DNA of 64,000 nt from Streptomyces sp. FIT100 (GTDB lineage: Bacteria > Actinomycetota > Actinomycetes > Streptomycetales > Streptomycetaceae): the NCBI RefSeq assembly GCF_024584805.1, contig NZ_CP075715.1, positions 1,972,001 through 2,036,000 of the forward strand, written 5' to 3'. Below the pieces are notes generated by a model. It was not told the DNA's origin and did no database searches. It saw nothing but the letters and a program-made list of their open reading frames with translations. Shown in pieces: positions 1-7,106 of this stretch (position 1 is its first letter; each line of letters begins with the position of its first letter). A program made the position numbers and the translations under genes.

Positions 1-1
1 G

Positions 2-67
2 GGTCGCGCGGGGAGGGTGCCCAACGCGCCGCCGGACGACCCGAAGGGGTGGACTCACCTGTTCTGA
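2..67 (+). CDS. Possible 3' end of an upstream gene
   Basis: From the left edge a plus-strand frame reads 21 codons with near-saturated GC at third positions and ends ...DPKGWTHLF followed by TGA. A hairpin overlaps the stop, as expected for a gene end. It is too short to identify. The minus strand of the same stretch offers a GTG at 58-56 that could instead begin a leftward gene; in Streptomyces the cytochrome c oxidase genes lie nearby, but the visible residues do not confirm this. Confidence 0.2.
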   Translation, partial: GRAGRVPNAPPDDPKGWTHLF

Positions 68-95
68 GCGCTCGGTTCGCCTCCAGGGCGCTCAG
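64..95 (+). terminator. Hairpin over the possible upstream stop codon
   Basis: CTGAGCGC (64-71) and GCGCTCAG (88-95) form a perfect 8-bp stem with a 16-nt loop. It overlaps the TGA at 65-67, so it could terminate a plus-strand gene entering from the left. There is no T tract, which is usual for this GC content. Confidence 0.35.
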
Positions 96-232
96 TCCCT
101 GTCGACGGTCGATCGTGCTCGGTCCTTCGTTCCTCAGGACCTGTGCGCGTTCTCCCTTTCGACAGCGACGCCCCCCTTCGGCTCACTCGCCGCAGGCGCG
201 TCCGGAGTGAGGTCGGCTCCGACCGGCCGCGT

Positions 233-238
233 TAGCGT
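233..238 (+). promoter_or_regulatory. -10 box for a leaderless transcript
   Basis: TAGCGT lies exactly 6 nt before the GTG at 245 and no Shine-Dalgarno sequence lies between, so transcription would begin at or next to the start codon. The same TAGCGT plus 6 nt plus GTG arrangement recurs on the minus strand before the gene starting at 58724. Confidence 0.5.
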
Positions 239-244
239 GGCAGC

Positions 245-1627
245 GTGCCCTACTTCGACGCCGCTTCGTCCGCTCCGCTCCATCCGGTCGCCCGGCAGGC
301 CCTCCAGGCCGCCCTCGACGAGGGCTGGGCCGATCCCGCCCGGCTCTACCGCGAGGGACGGCGCGCGCGGATGCTCCTGGACGCGGCGCGGGAGACGGCT
401 GCGGCGGCCGTGGGGTGCCGCCCGGACGAGCTCGTTTTCACCTCTTCGGGCACCCGCGCCGTCCACGCGGGCATCGCCGGCGCGATGGCGGGCCGTCGGC
501 GCGTCGGCGGCCATCTCGTCGTCTCCGCGGTGGAGCACTCGGCGGTGCTGCACGCGGCGGAGGGCCTCGCGGCCACCGAGGTGCCGGTGGCCCGCACCGG
601 CGCGGTCGACCCGGCCGCCTTCGGCGCGGCACTGCGCGACGACACGGCGCTGGCCTGCCTCCAGTCCGCCAACCACGAGGTGGGCACGGAGCAGCCGGTC
701 GCCGAGGTCGCCGCCGTGTGCCGAACGACAGGGGTGCCGCTGCTCGTCGACGCGGCGCAGTCGCTGGCGTGGGGCCCGGTCGACGGTGACTGGTCCCTGC
801 TGGCGGCGAGCGCCCACAAATGGGGCGGACCGGCAGGGGTCGGACTGCTCGTCGTGCGCAAAGGCGTCCGATTCTCGTCCCAAGGCCCGGCGGACGAACG
901 GGAGTCGGGGCGCGCGCCCGGCTTCGAGAACATCCCGGCGATCGTGGCGGCGGCGGCGTCGCTGCGGGCCGTACGGGACGAGGCGTCGGCCGAGTCCGCC
1001 CGGCTGCGGGGGCTGGTGGACCGGATCCGGACCCGGGTCCCGGAGCTGGTGCCGGATGTCGAGGTGGTCGGCGACCCGGTGCGGCGGCTGCCGCATCTCG
1101 TCACCTTCTCCTGTCTCTATGTCGACGGGGAGACAGTGCTGCACGAGCTGGACCGTGCCGGGTTCTCCGTCTCGTCGGGTTCGTCGTGCACAAGCTCGAC
1201 GCTGACCCCGAGCCATGTGCTGCGGGCGATGGGGGTGCTGAGCGAGGGCAATGTGCGCGTGTCGCTGCCGCTGGGCACGTCGGAGGCGGAGGTGGACCGC
1301 TTCCTGGAGGTCCTGCCGGGGGTCGTCGCCGACGTCCGCCGCCGCCTCGACGCACCGGCGCCCGCCGTGCCCGCAGTGCCCGCAGTGCCCTCCCCCGCGC
1401 CCGGCTCCCTCGTCGTGGACTCCCTGGGCAAGCGCTGCCCCATCCCCGTGATCGAGCTGGCGAAGGTCATCGGGGATGTGCCGGTGGGCGGCACGGTGAC
1501 GGTGCTGTCCGACGACGAGGCGGCGCGGCTGGACATCCCGGCCTGGTGCGAGATGCGGGACCAGGAGTACGTGGGGGAACAGCCCGCGGAGCGGGGCACG
1601 GCGTACGTGGTGCGGCGGCGCGGCTGA
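245..1627 (+). CDS. Cysteine desulfurase fused to a TusA/SirA-like sulfur-carrier domain
   Basis: 460 aa. Residues 1-365 are a class V aminotransferase (NifS/IscS-type) fold: the PLP lysine is in SAHKWGG (K192), and the desulfurase persulfide cysteine is C315 in SSGSSCTSS. A Pro-Ala-Val linker (about 370-388, from short tandem repeats) joins a TusA-like domain with the diagnostic Cys-Pro pair C398-P399 in KRCPIP. The family takes sulfur from L-cysteine as a persulfide. The fused carrier domain suggests direct transfer from C315 to C398. The start is GTG with a leaderless -10 box. The carbohydrate kinase downstream is convergent. The desulfurase call is firm; the acceptor is unknown. Confidence 0.85.
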   Translation: MPYFDAASSAPLHPVARQALQAALDEGWADPARLYREGRRARMLLDAARETAAAAVGCRPDELVFTSSGTRAVHAGIAGAMAGRRRVGGHLVVSAVEHSAVLHAAEGLAATEVPVARTGAVDPAAFGAALRDDTALACLQSANHEVGTEQPVAEVAAVCRTTGVPLLVDAAQSLAWGPVDGDWSLLAASAHKWGGPAGVGLLVVRKGVRFSSQGPADERESGRAPGFENIPAIVAAAASLRAVRDEASAESARLRGLVDRIRTRVPELVPDVEVVGDPVRRLPHLVTFSCLYVDGETVLHELDRAGFSVSSGSSCTSSTLTPSHVLRAMGVLSEGNVRVSLPLGTSEAEVDRFLEVLPGVVADVRRRLDAPAPAVPAVPAVPSPAPGSLVVDSLGKRCPIPVIELAKVIGDVPVGGTVTVLSDDEAARLDIPAWCEMRDQEYVGEQPAERGTAYVVRRRG

Positions 1628-1693
1628 AACGCCGGCAGAACCTCCGCACGGTGCAGGGTGGGGCTCTGCACCGAGGCGGAGCCCCCGCGGCCG

Positions 1694-2668
1694 CTACGCC
1701 AGGTGGGCCCTGACCTCGGAGGCCGCGTCGTCGCCGTACGCCTTCGTGAAGCGCTCCATGAAGTGGGCGCGGCGCAGCGTGTACTCCTGGGTGCCCAGGG
1801 TCTCGATGACCAGGGTCGCCAGCATGCAGCCGACCTGCGCCGCACGCTCCAGGCCCACGCCCCAGGACAGGCCGGAGAGGAAGCCCGCGCGGAAGGCGTC
1901 GCCGACGCCGGTCGGGTCGACCTTGGAGTCCTCCTCGGGGCAGCCGACCTCGATACCCGGCTCGCCTGCGCGCTCGATGCGCACACCGCGGGAGCCGAGC
2001 GTGGTGACGCGGTGGCCGACGCGGGAGAGGATCTCCTCGTCCGTGAAGCCGGTCTTGGACTCGATGAGCCCCTTCTCGTACTCGTTGGAGAAGAGGTAGG
2101 TCGCCCCGTCCAGCAGTATCCGGATCTCGTCCCCGCTCATGCGCGCGATCTGCTGCGAGAAGTCCGCCGCGAACGGGATCCCCCGCGAACGGCACTCCTC
2201 GGTGTGGCGCAGCATCGCCTCGGGGTCGTCGGCGCCGATCAGCACCAGGTCGAGACCGCCGATCCGGTCCGCGACCGACTTCAGCTCGATCTGGCGGGCC
2301 TCGCTCATCGCGCCCGTGTAGAAGGAGCCGATCTGGTTGTGGTCGGCGTCGGTGGTGCAGACGAAGCGCGCGGTGTGGAGCACCTCGGAGATCCGGACGG
2401 ACGCGGTGTCCACCCCGTGCCGGTCCAGCCAGGCCCGGTACTCGTCGAAGTCGGAGCCGGCCGCGCCGACCAGGATCGGGGCGGTGCCGAGCTGCCCCAT
2501 GCCGAAGCAGATGTTGGCGCCGACGCCGCCCCTGCGCACGTCGAGGTTGTCGACCAGGAAGGAGAGGGAGACCGTGTGCAGCTGGTCCGCGACCAGCTGG
2601 TCGGAGAAGCGGCCGGGGAAGGTCATGAGGTGGTCGGTGGCGATGGAGCCGGTGACTGCGATGCGCAC
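1694..2668 (-). CDS. PfkB-family carbohydrate/nucleoside kinase
   Basis: 324 aa ribokinase-fold kinase. The N-terminal substrate-binding signature (GGVGANICFGMGQLG, about residues 47-61) and the C-terminal DPTGVGDAF signature (251-259), with D257 as the likely catalytic base and the anion hole around G254-G256, are intact. Actinobacterial relatives are usually annotated as adenosine or sugar kinases; the sequence does not settle the substrate. The start is GTG at 2668 with GGAG about 11 nt upstream. It is convergent with the desulfurase gene and divergent from the small-peptide gene at 2808. Confidence 0.85.
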   Translation of the reverse strand: MRIAVTGSIATDHLMTFPGRFSDQLVADQLHTVSLSFLVDNLDVRRGGVGANICFGMGQLGTAPILVGAAGSDFDEYRAWLDRHGVDTASVRISEVLHTARFVCTTDADHNQIGSFYTGAMSEARQIELKSVADRIGGLDLVLIGADDPEAMLRHTEECRSRGIPFAADFSQQIARMSGDEIRILLDGATYLFSNEYEKGLIESKTGFTDEEILSRVGHRVTTLGSRGVRIERAGEPGIEVGCPEEDSKVDPTGVGDAFRAGFLSGLSWGVGLERAAQVGCMLATLVIETLGTQEYTLRRAHFMERFTKAYGDDAASEVRAHLA

Positions 2669-2702
2669 GGCGAGCTGCTCCTGGTCCTGGGGGAGGCGGC
2701 GA

Positions 2703-2719
2703 GCGTTGACAGTTAACGC
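2703..2719. promoter_or_regulatory. Palindrome in the divergent kinase / small-peptide promoter region
   Basis: GCGTTGACAGTTAACGC is a 17-bp inverted repeat with one mismatched pair. It sits 35 bp upstream of the kinase GTG. Its complement overlaps TAGCGT, a possible minus-strand -10, and on the plus strand it contains TTGACA. It is a candidate operator; no regulator is assigned. Confidence 0.35.
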
Positions 2720-2807
2720 TACCGGTTTTCGTGCGCCATCTCGTAGGGCGAGAAACTACCCGATAGTAGGGCTTTTTCCGCCACTCAGCCGTGCGTACGG
2801 TGCCCCT

Positions 2808-3020
2808 ATGCCGAACCACAGATTCCCGCGTGACCTGCGGGAGACCGAGACCGACACCAGCCTCGCCCAGTTGTGCGGGGACAGCGCACGCATGGCCCCG
2901 CACTGGGCGGTGCCGCCGGTCGCCGTGGCCACGCCGGTGCCGCCGTCCTCGATCCACGGCGTGGTGGTGTCCCGCGCCTCGGCGCGGCTGGTCGGCTCGA
3001 TGCCCGAGTACGGCGACTGA
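2808..3020 (+). CDS. Small conserved-looking peptide of unknown function
   Basis: 70 aa starting MPNHRFPRDLRETETD and ending SMPEYGD. No domain, signal peptide or membrane segment is evident. The start is well supported: TACGGT (2796-2801) lies 6 nt before the ATG with no ribosome-binding site, the leaderless pattern common in this window. It ends 82 bp before the membrane-protein gene at 3103 on the same strand, so the two are probably co-transcribed. The middle (MAPHWAVPPVAVATPVPPSSIHG) is Pro/Val/Ala-rich. Function unknown. Confidence 0.65.
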   Translation: MPNHRFPRDLRETETDTSLAQLCGDSARMAPHWAVPPVAVATPVPPSSIHGVVVSRASARLVGSMPEYGD

Positions 3021-3102
3021 CTCCCACGGGAAACGGGAACCGCGCGCTCCCCCGGCCCGTCACAGGGGTGTCCCCCGTCACGGGTCCCCAAGGAGCGATG
3101 CG

Positions 3103-4554
3103 GTGAACAGCACGGAGCGGCCCCCCACGACCACGGCCGACGACGGACCGCGCAGGCGGCGTTCCCGGCTGGCCGTCGCCTCGGTGGCCGCGGCGGTCCT
3201 GCTCGCCGGGGGCGGTGGTGCGTACTGGGCCACGTCCGCCTCCGACGGCGACAGCGGTACGGCGCCGGGTGCCGGGCGCACCGCCCCTCCCCCGCTGGCC
3301 CTGGACGGCGCCGCCGAGACCGGCCCGCCCCCCGGGATCGCGCCGGGCGAGCCCGACCCGGCCGGTGTGCGGTACCGGACCGCGGTCGAGCTGCCGGACG
3401 GCCCGGAGTCGGCCCCCGTGTACCGGGCGGGCGGCACGGTCGCCGCGGCCGACGTCACCCGGCTGGCCGCGGCCCTGGGGGTGCCGGGCACCCCGCGCGC
3501 CGTCGGCGACGTCTGGAAGATCGGCGCCGACAAGGACTCCGGGGGCCCGATGCTCCAGGTGAACCGGGCGGCCCCGGGCACCTGGACGTTCGCCCGGTTC
3601 GGCCCGACACCGAAGGGCGACGACTGCACCAGGGTGAAGCCCTGCCCTGGCGGCGGGGTGCCGCCCACCGACACGAGCGGCGAGTCCGTCCACCCTCCGG
3701 TGGGCGAGGAGGCCGCGAAGAAGGCCGCCGCTCCCGTGCTCGCGGCGGTGGGTCAGGGCGACGCCCGGCTCGACGCGACGCAGACGCTGGACGCACTCCG
3801 GGTCGTGAACGCGGATCCGCTGGTCGGCGGGTTGCCGACGTACGGCTGGACGACCGGGATCACCGTCGGGGCGGACGGCCAGGTGGTCGGCGGCAGCGGT
3901 CAGCTGGCGAAGCCGGTGAAGGGCGCGGAGTATCCGGTGACCGGCGCGAAGGAGACCCTGGAGCGGCTCAACGGCGAGCAGCTCGCCAAGCCCTCGATCG
4001 GCGGCTGCGCGACGCCCGTCCCGGCTGATGAACCGGCCGCGCCGTGCGAGCCGAAGCGCGGCCCGGCCCCGACGGTGACGGTCAGCGGGGCGGTCTTCGG
4101 GCTCGCGGTGCACTCGGAGGCGGGCCGGCCCGCGCTCGTACCGTCCTGGCTCTTCGAGGTCGCCCCGGAGGGTGGCGCCCGGCCGTACACGATCACGCAC
4201 CCGGCCGTGGCGCCCGAGTTCCTCAAGCCGGCGGCCACGTCACCGCCGAAGCCGACGCCGCAGCCGTCGGGGCTGCCGGAGACGACCGACCGCCAGGTCG
4301 AGTCGTACGCCGTGTCGGCCGACGGCCGGACGCTGACCCTGCGCTTCTGGGGCGGGGTGTGCAGCGACTACGCGGGTGCCGCGGAGGAGAGCGCCGGCGA
4401 GGTGCGGGTACGGATCGTCGAGACGCGGCAGGATCCGGACCGGGTCTGCATCATGATCGCGAAGGAGCTCACCGAGAAGGTCGTCCTGGACCGCCCGCTG
4501 GGCGACCGGAAGGTCCTCGACGCGGTGAGCAGCCAGGCGGTCCCGCGCCGCTAG
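3103..4554 (+). CDS. Membrane-anchored extracytoplasmic protein of unknown function
   Basis: 483 aa. An Arg-rich N-terminus (PRRRRSR) precedes one hydrophobic segment (about residues 25-45, AVASVAAAVLLAGGGGAYW), a type II anchor or uncleaved signal. A Gly/Pro/Ala linker and a large exported domain follow, with cysteine-containing pieces (DDCTRVKPCPGG, IGGCATP, GGVCSDY) that could form disulfides. The GTG start has AAGGAG 7 nt upstream. It probably forms an operon with the 70-aa gene. The stop TAG is part of the CTAG at the left end of the palindromic element at 4551. Streptomyces relatives are annotated only as membrane proteins. Confidence 0.75.
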   Translation: MNSTERPPTTTADDGPRRRRSRLAVASVAAAVLLAGGGGAYWATSASDGDSGTAPGAGRTAPPPLALDGAAETGPPPGIAPGEPDPAGVRYRTAVELPDGPESAPVYRAGGTVAAADVTRLAAALGVPGTPRAVGDVWKIGADKDSGGPMLQVNRAAPGTWTFARFGPTPKGDDCTRVKPCPGGGVPPTDTSGESVHPPVGEEAAKKAAAPVLAAVGQGDARLDATQTLDALRVVNADPLVGGLPTYGWTTGITVGADGQVVGGSGQLAKPVKGAEYPVTGAKETLERLNGEQLAKPSIGGCATPVPADEPAAPCEPKRGPAPTVTVSGAVFGLAVHSEAGRPALVPSWLFEVAPEGGARPYTITHPAVAPEFLKPAATSPPKPTPQPSGLPETTDRQVESYAVSADGRTLTLRFWGGVCSDYAGAAEESAGEVRVRIVETRQDPDRVCIMIAKELTEKVVLDRPLGDRKVLDAVSSQAVPRR

Positions 4555-4794
4555 GTCGTGTCTGACAAATGGCGCCGTCCGCCCGCAGGGCGGGGTGCGC
4601 GGCGTCCGGTGCGTGCCATCGCAAGGCGGAGGATCATCCTCGTACTGGACGTACTCGGATGACTCCGACAACGCAGCGTGGGGGCACCTCCCGTGCCCGA
4701 AGGGCTACGGGGGTGGGGGCACCTCCCAGGCGCGAGCTCTGGGGGAGCGTGCCGGACGCCGCGCGCCAGGCGGGATTTGTCAGACACGGCCTAG
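4551..4794. mobile_element. MITE-like element with 20-bp terminal inverted repeats
   Basis: The left end CTAGGTCGTGTCTGACAAAT (4551-4570) and the right end (4775-4794) are inverted repeats matching at 19 of 20 positions. The 244-bp element contains no plausible gene. Both ends carry CTAG, which fits a CTAG target duplication or palindromic end. The left CTAG also supplies the TAG stop codon of the gene ending at 4554. The interior holds GTGGGGGCACCTCCC twice (about 4677 and 4712), a block repeated near 48983. I read it as a non-autonomous transposon relic. Confidence 0.6.
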
Positions 4795-5150
4795 TGCGGT
4801 GACCGGAAAGGTTCGCCGGCACACCGGTACGAGCGGCGATCCTCCGCCTGGCGATGCACCGCACCGGACGCCGTGAGCGACTCGGCGGACCTTCGGTCAC
4901 AGCGCCAGGGGAGCGTCTTCGCAGCAGCGCCGTCCGCCCGAAAGCGGTCCGGCCGAAGGGCTACGTCGCAGGGCGTGCGGGACGCCGCCGGGCATGGCCC
5001 GGGGCCTGCCCTGCCGAACAGCGCCGTCCGCCCGCGGGGCGGGGCACGCCGTGTCCGGTGCGTGGCTCGCGCCCGGACGCCCGGACGCGCGGAAGGGCGG
5101 CGGCCCCGGTGGTCCGGTGGCCGCCGCCCTTCCGGCGTACGGATGACGGC
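4795..5150. repeat. Degenerate partial copies of the palindromic element
   Basis: No gene is seen here. 4838-4872 is an inverted copy of 4601-4635 (the stretch around GGATC and GCACCGGACGCC) with only a few differences. About 5027-5072 is a direct, diverged copy of 4570-4618 (GCGCCGTCCGCCCG...TCCGGTGCGTG). A further GCGCCGTCCGCCCG lies near 4928. The tract looks like repeated insertion and decay of one repeat family between two convergent genes. Confidence 0.5.
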
Positions 5151-5507
5151 TCAGCTGAAGGAGTCGCCGCAGGCGCAGGAGCCCGTCGCGTTCGGGTTGT
5201 CGATCGTGAAGCCCTGCTTCTCGATCGTGTCCACGAAGTCGATCGAGGCGCCGCCCAGGTACGGGGCGCTCATACGGTCGGTGACGACCTTGACGCCGCC
5301 GAAGTCCTTGACGACATCGCCGTCGAGCGAGCGCTCGTCGAAGAACAGCTGGTAGCGCAGGCCTGAGCAGCCGCCGGGCTGAACGGCGACGCGCAGCGCC
5401 AGGTCCTCTCGGCCTTCCTGGTCCAGCAGGGCCTTGACCTTGGCCGCGGCGGCGTCGGACAGGAGGATGCCGTCGTTCGCGGTGGTGGTCTCGTCCGATA
5501 CGGACAT
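5151..5507 (-). CDS. erpA: Iron-sulfur cluster insertion protein ErpA (HesB/IscA family)
   Basis: 118 aa A-type carrier. The three conserved cysteines are present: C47 in GGCSGLRY, and C111 and C113 in the C-terminal CAC motif. Family members accept [Fe-S] clusters from the Suf machinery and pass them to apo-enzymes. NadA, encoded divergently 263 bp away, is a [4Fe-4S] enzyme and a plausible client; this is inferred from context. The ATG start has GGGAGAG upstream. Confidence 0.92.
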   Translation of the reverse strand: MSVSDETTTANDGILLSDAAAAKVKALLDQEGREDLALRVAVQPGGCSGLRYQLFFDERSLDGDVVKDFGGVKVVTDRMSAPYLGGASIDFVDTIEKQGFTIDNPNATGSCACGDSFS

Positions 5508-5671
5508 CTGCTTCTCTCCCGGGTTGTACGGAGACTGCTTGCCGACGGTTCAACCGGCGGGGTCCCCGATTCATTCCGGGCGAGCCCCAGTCTTTCCCCT
5601 TCATGCTCGCACACGCGATCCCGTCAAGGCACCAGCCCGTGAACAGCCGCGGTCGGGAATTGCGTCACATC

Positions 5672-5732
5672 GACGCTATCGCCATCGTCAAAGTGACGTG
5701 AAGCGGTTATGATAGATAGCGTCAAAGAGACG
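5672..5732 (+). promoter_or_regulatory. nadA promoter with paired repeats
   Basis: A strong -10-like TATGAT (5708-5713) is flanked by two overlapping repeat pairs: GACGCTATC (5672-5680) inverted with GATAGCGTC (5715-5723), and GTCAAAGTGACG (5687-5698) repeated directly as GTCAAAGAGACG (5721-5732), 34 bp apart. Repeats on both sides of the -10 suggest binding of an NAD-responsive repressor. The regulator is not identified. Confidence 0.5.
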
Positions 5733-5770
5733 AAAAGTGCTCTGTGAGATGAAGAGAAAGGGTGTGTGAC

Positions 5771-6949
5771 GTGACCACCGCCCAACCCCTGGATGTCGAG
5801 CCGACGCCGCTCGCCCTGCTGCTGCTCGGCCGCGAGGCAGACCCGAAGAGCGAGCGCGGTGTCGAGTGCCCCGGAGACCTCCCCTCCCCGTCCGACCCGG
5901 ACCTGGTGGCGCGCGCCCGCACGGCGAAGGAGAAGCTCGGCAGCAAGGTCTTCGTGCTGGGCCACCACTACCAGCGCGACGAGGTCATCCAGTTCGCGGA
6001 CGTCACCGGCGACTCCTTCAAGCTCGCCAAGGACGCGGCGGCGCGTCCCGAGGCCGAGTACATCGTCTTCTGCGGCGTGCACTTCATGGCCGAGTCGGCG
6101 GACATCCTGACCTCCGACGACCAGAAGGTCGTGCTGCCGGACCTCGCGGCCGGCTGCTCCATGGCCGACATGGCCACCGCCGAGCAGGTCGCCGAGTGCT
6201 GGGACGTCCTCGCGGACGCGGGCATCACGGACGTCACCGTCCCCGTCTCGTACATGAACTCCTCCGCCGACATCAAGGCGTTCACCGGCAAGCACGGCGG
6301 CACGATCTGTACGTCGTCGAACGCCAAGCGCGCGCTGGACTGGGCCTTCGAGCAGGGTGAGAAGGTCCTCTTCCTGCCGGACCAGCACCTGGGGCGGAAC
6401 ACCGCGGTCCGCGAGATGGGCATGACCCTGGACGACTGCGTCGTCTACAACCCGCACAAGCCGAACGGCGGGCTCACCGCCGAGCAGCTGCGCGCGGCGA
6501 AGATGATCCTGTGGCGGGGCCACTGCTCCGTGCACGGCCGCTTCTCGCTGGACTCGGTGAACGACGTGCGCGAGCGCATCCCCGGTGTGAACGTGCTGGT
6601 GCACCCGGAGTGCAAGCACGAGGTCGTCGCCGCGGCGGACCACGTGGGCTCGACGGAGCACATCATCAAGACCCTGGAGGCGGCTCCGGCCGGCTCGAAG
6701 TGGGCGATCGGCACCGAGCTGAACCTGGTGAAGCGGCTGGCGGACCGCTTCGCCCCCGAGGGCAAGGAAGTCGTCTTCCTCGACCGGACGGTCTGCTTCT
6801 GCTCGACGATGAACCGCATCGACCTGCCGCATCTGGTGTGGGCGCTCGAATCCCTCGCGGAGGGGAACCTGGTGAACCGGATCCAGGTCGACCGCGAGAC
6901 GGAGAGCTTCGCCAAGCTCGCCCTCGAGCGCATGCTGGCCCTCCCCTGA
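5771..6949 (+). CDS. nadA: Quinolinate synthase NadA
   Basis: 392 aa. Condenses iminoaspartate with dihydroxyacetone phosphate to quinolinate in de novo NAD synthesis, using a [4Fe-4S] cluster. The family motifs VLGHHYQRDEVIQFAD, the repeated CSMADM and VHPECKHEV segments and the C-terminal CFCSTMN are present, giving the cysteine ligands. The GTG at 5771 is chosen because AAAGGG ends 9 nt upstream; the earlier in-frame GTG at 5762 would abut the ribosome-binding site. nadB and nadC are not adjacent. Confidence 0.95.
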   Translation: MTTAQPLDVEPTPLALLLLGREADPKSERGVECPGDLPSPSDPDLVARARTAKEKLGSKVFVLGHHYQRDEVIQFADVTGDSFKLAKDAAARPEAEYIVFCGVHFMAESADILTSDDQKVVLPDLAAGCSMADMATAEQVAECWDVLADAGITDVTVPVSYMNSSADIKAFTGKHGGTICTSSNAKRALDWAFEQGEKVLFLPDQHLGRNTAVREMGMTLDDCVVYNPHKPNGGLTAEQLRAAKMILWRGHCSVHGRFSLDSVNDVRERIPGVNVLVHPECKHEVVAAADHVGSTEHIIKTLEAAPAGSKWAIGTELNLVKRLADRFAPEGKEVVFLDRTVCFCSTMNRIDLPHLVWALESLAEGNLVNRIQVDRETESFAKLALERMLALP

Positions 6950-7106
6950 CGGGGACCGCGCCCCGTTCCCCTCGACGCCCCCGGCCACTCGTGGCCGGGG
7001 GCGTCGGCCGTTGACGGCGACCGTCCGCCGGAAGGGCGGCCGGGAACGGCAGCCGCCCGGCACCGGGTGGACCGGTACCGGGCGGCTCGCCGAAGGCGCT
7101 ACGCGC

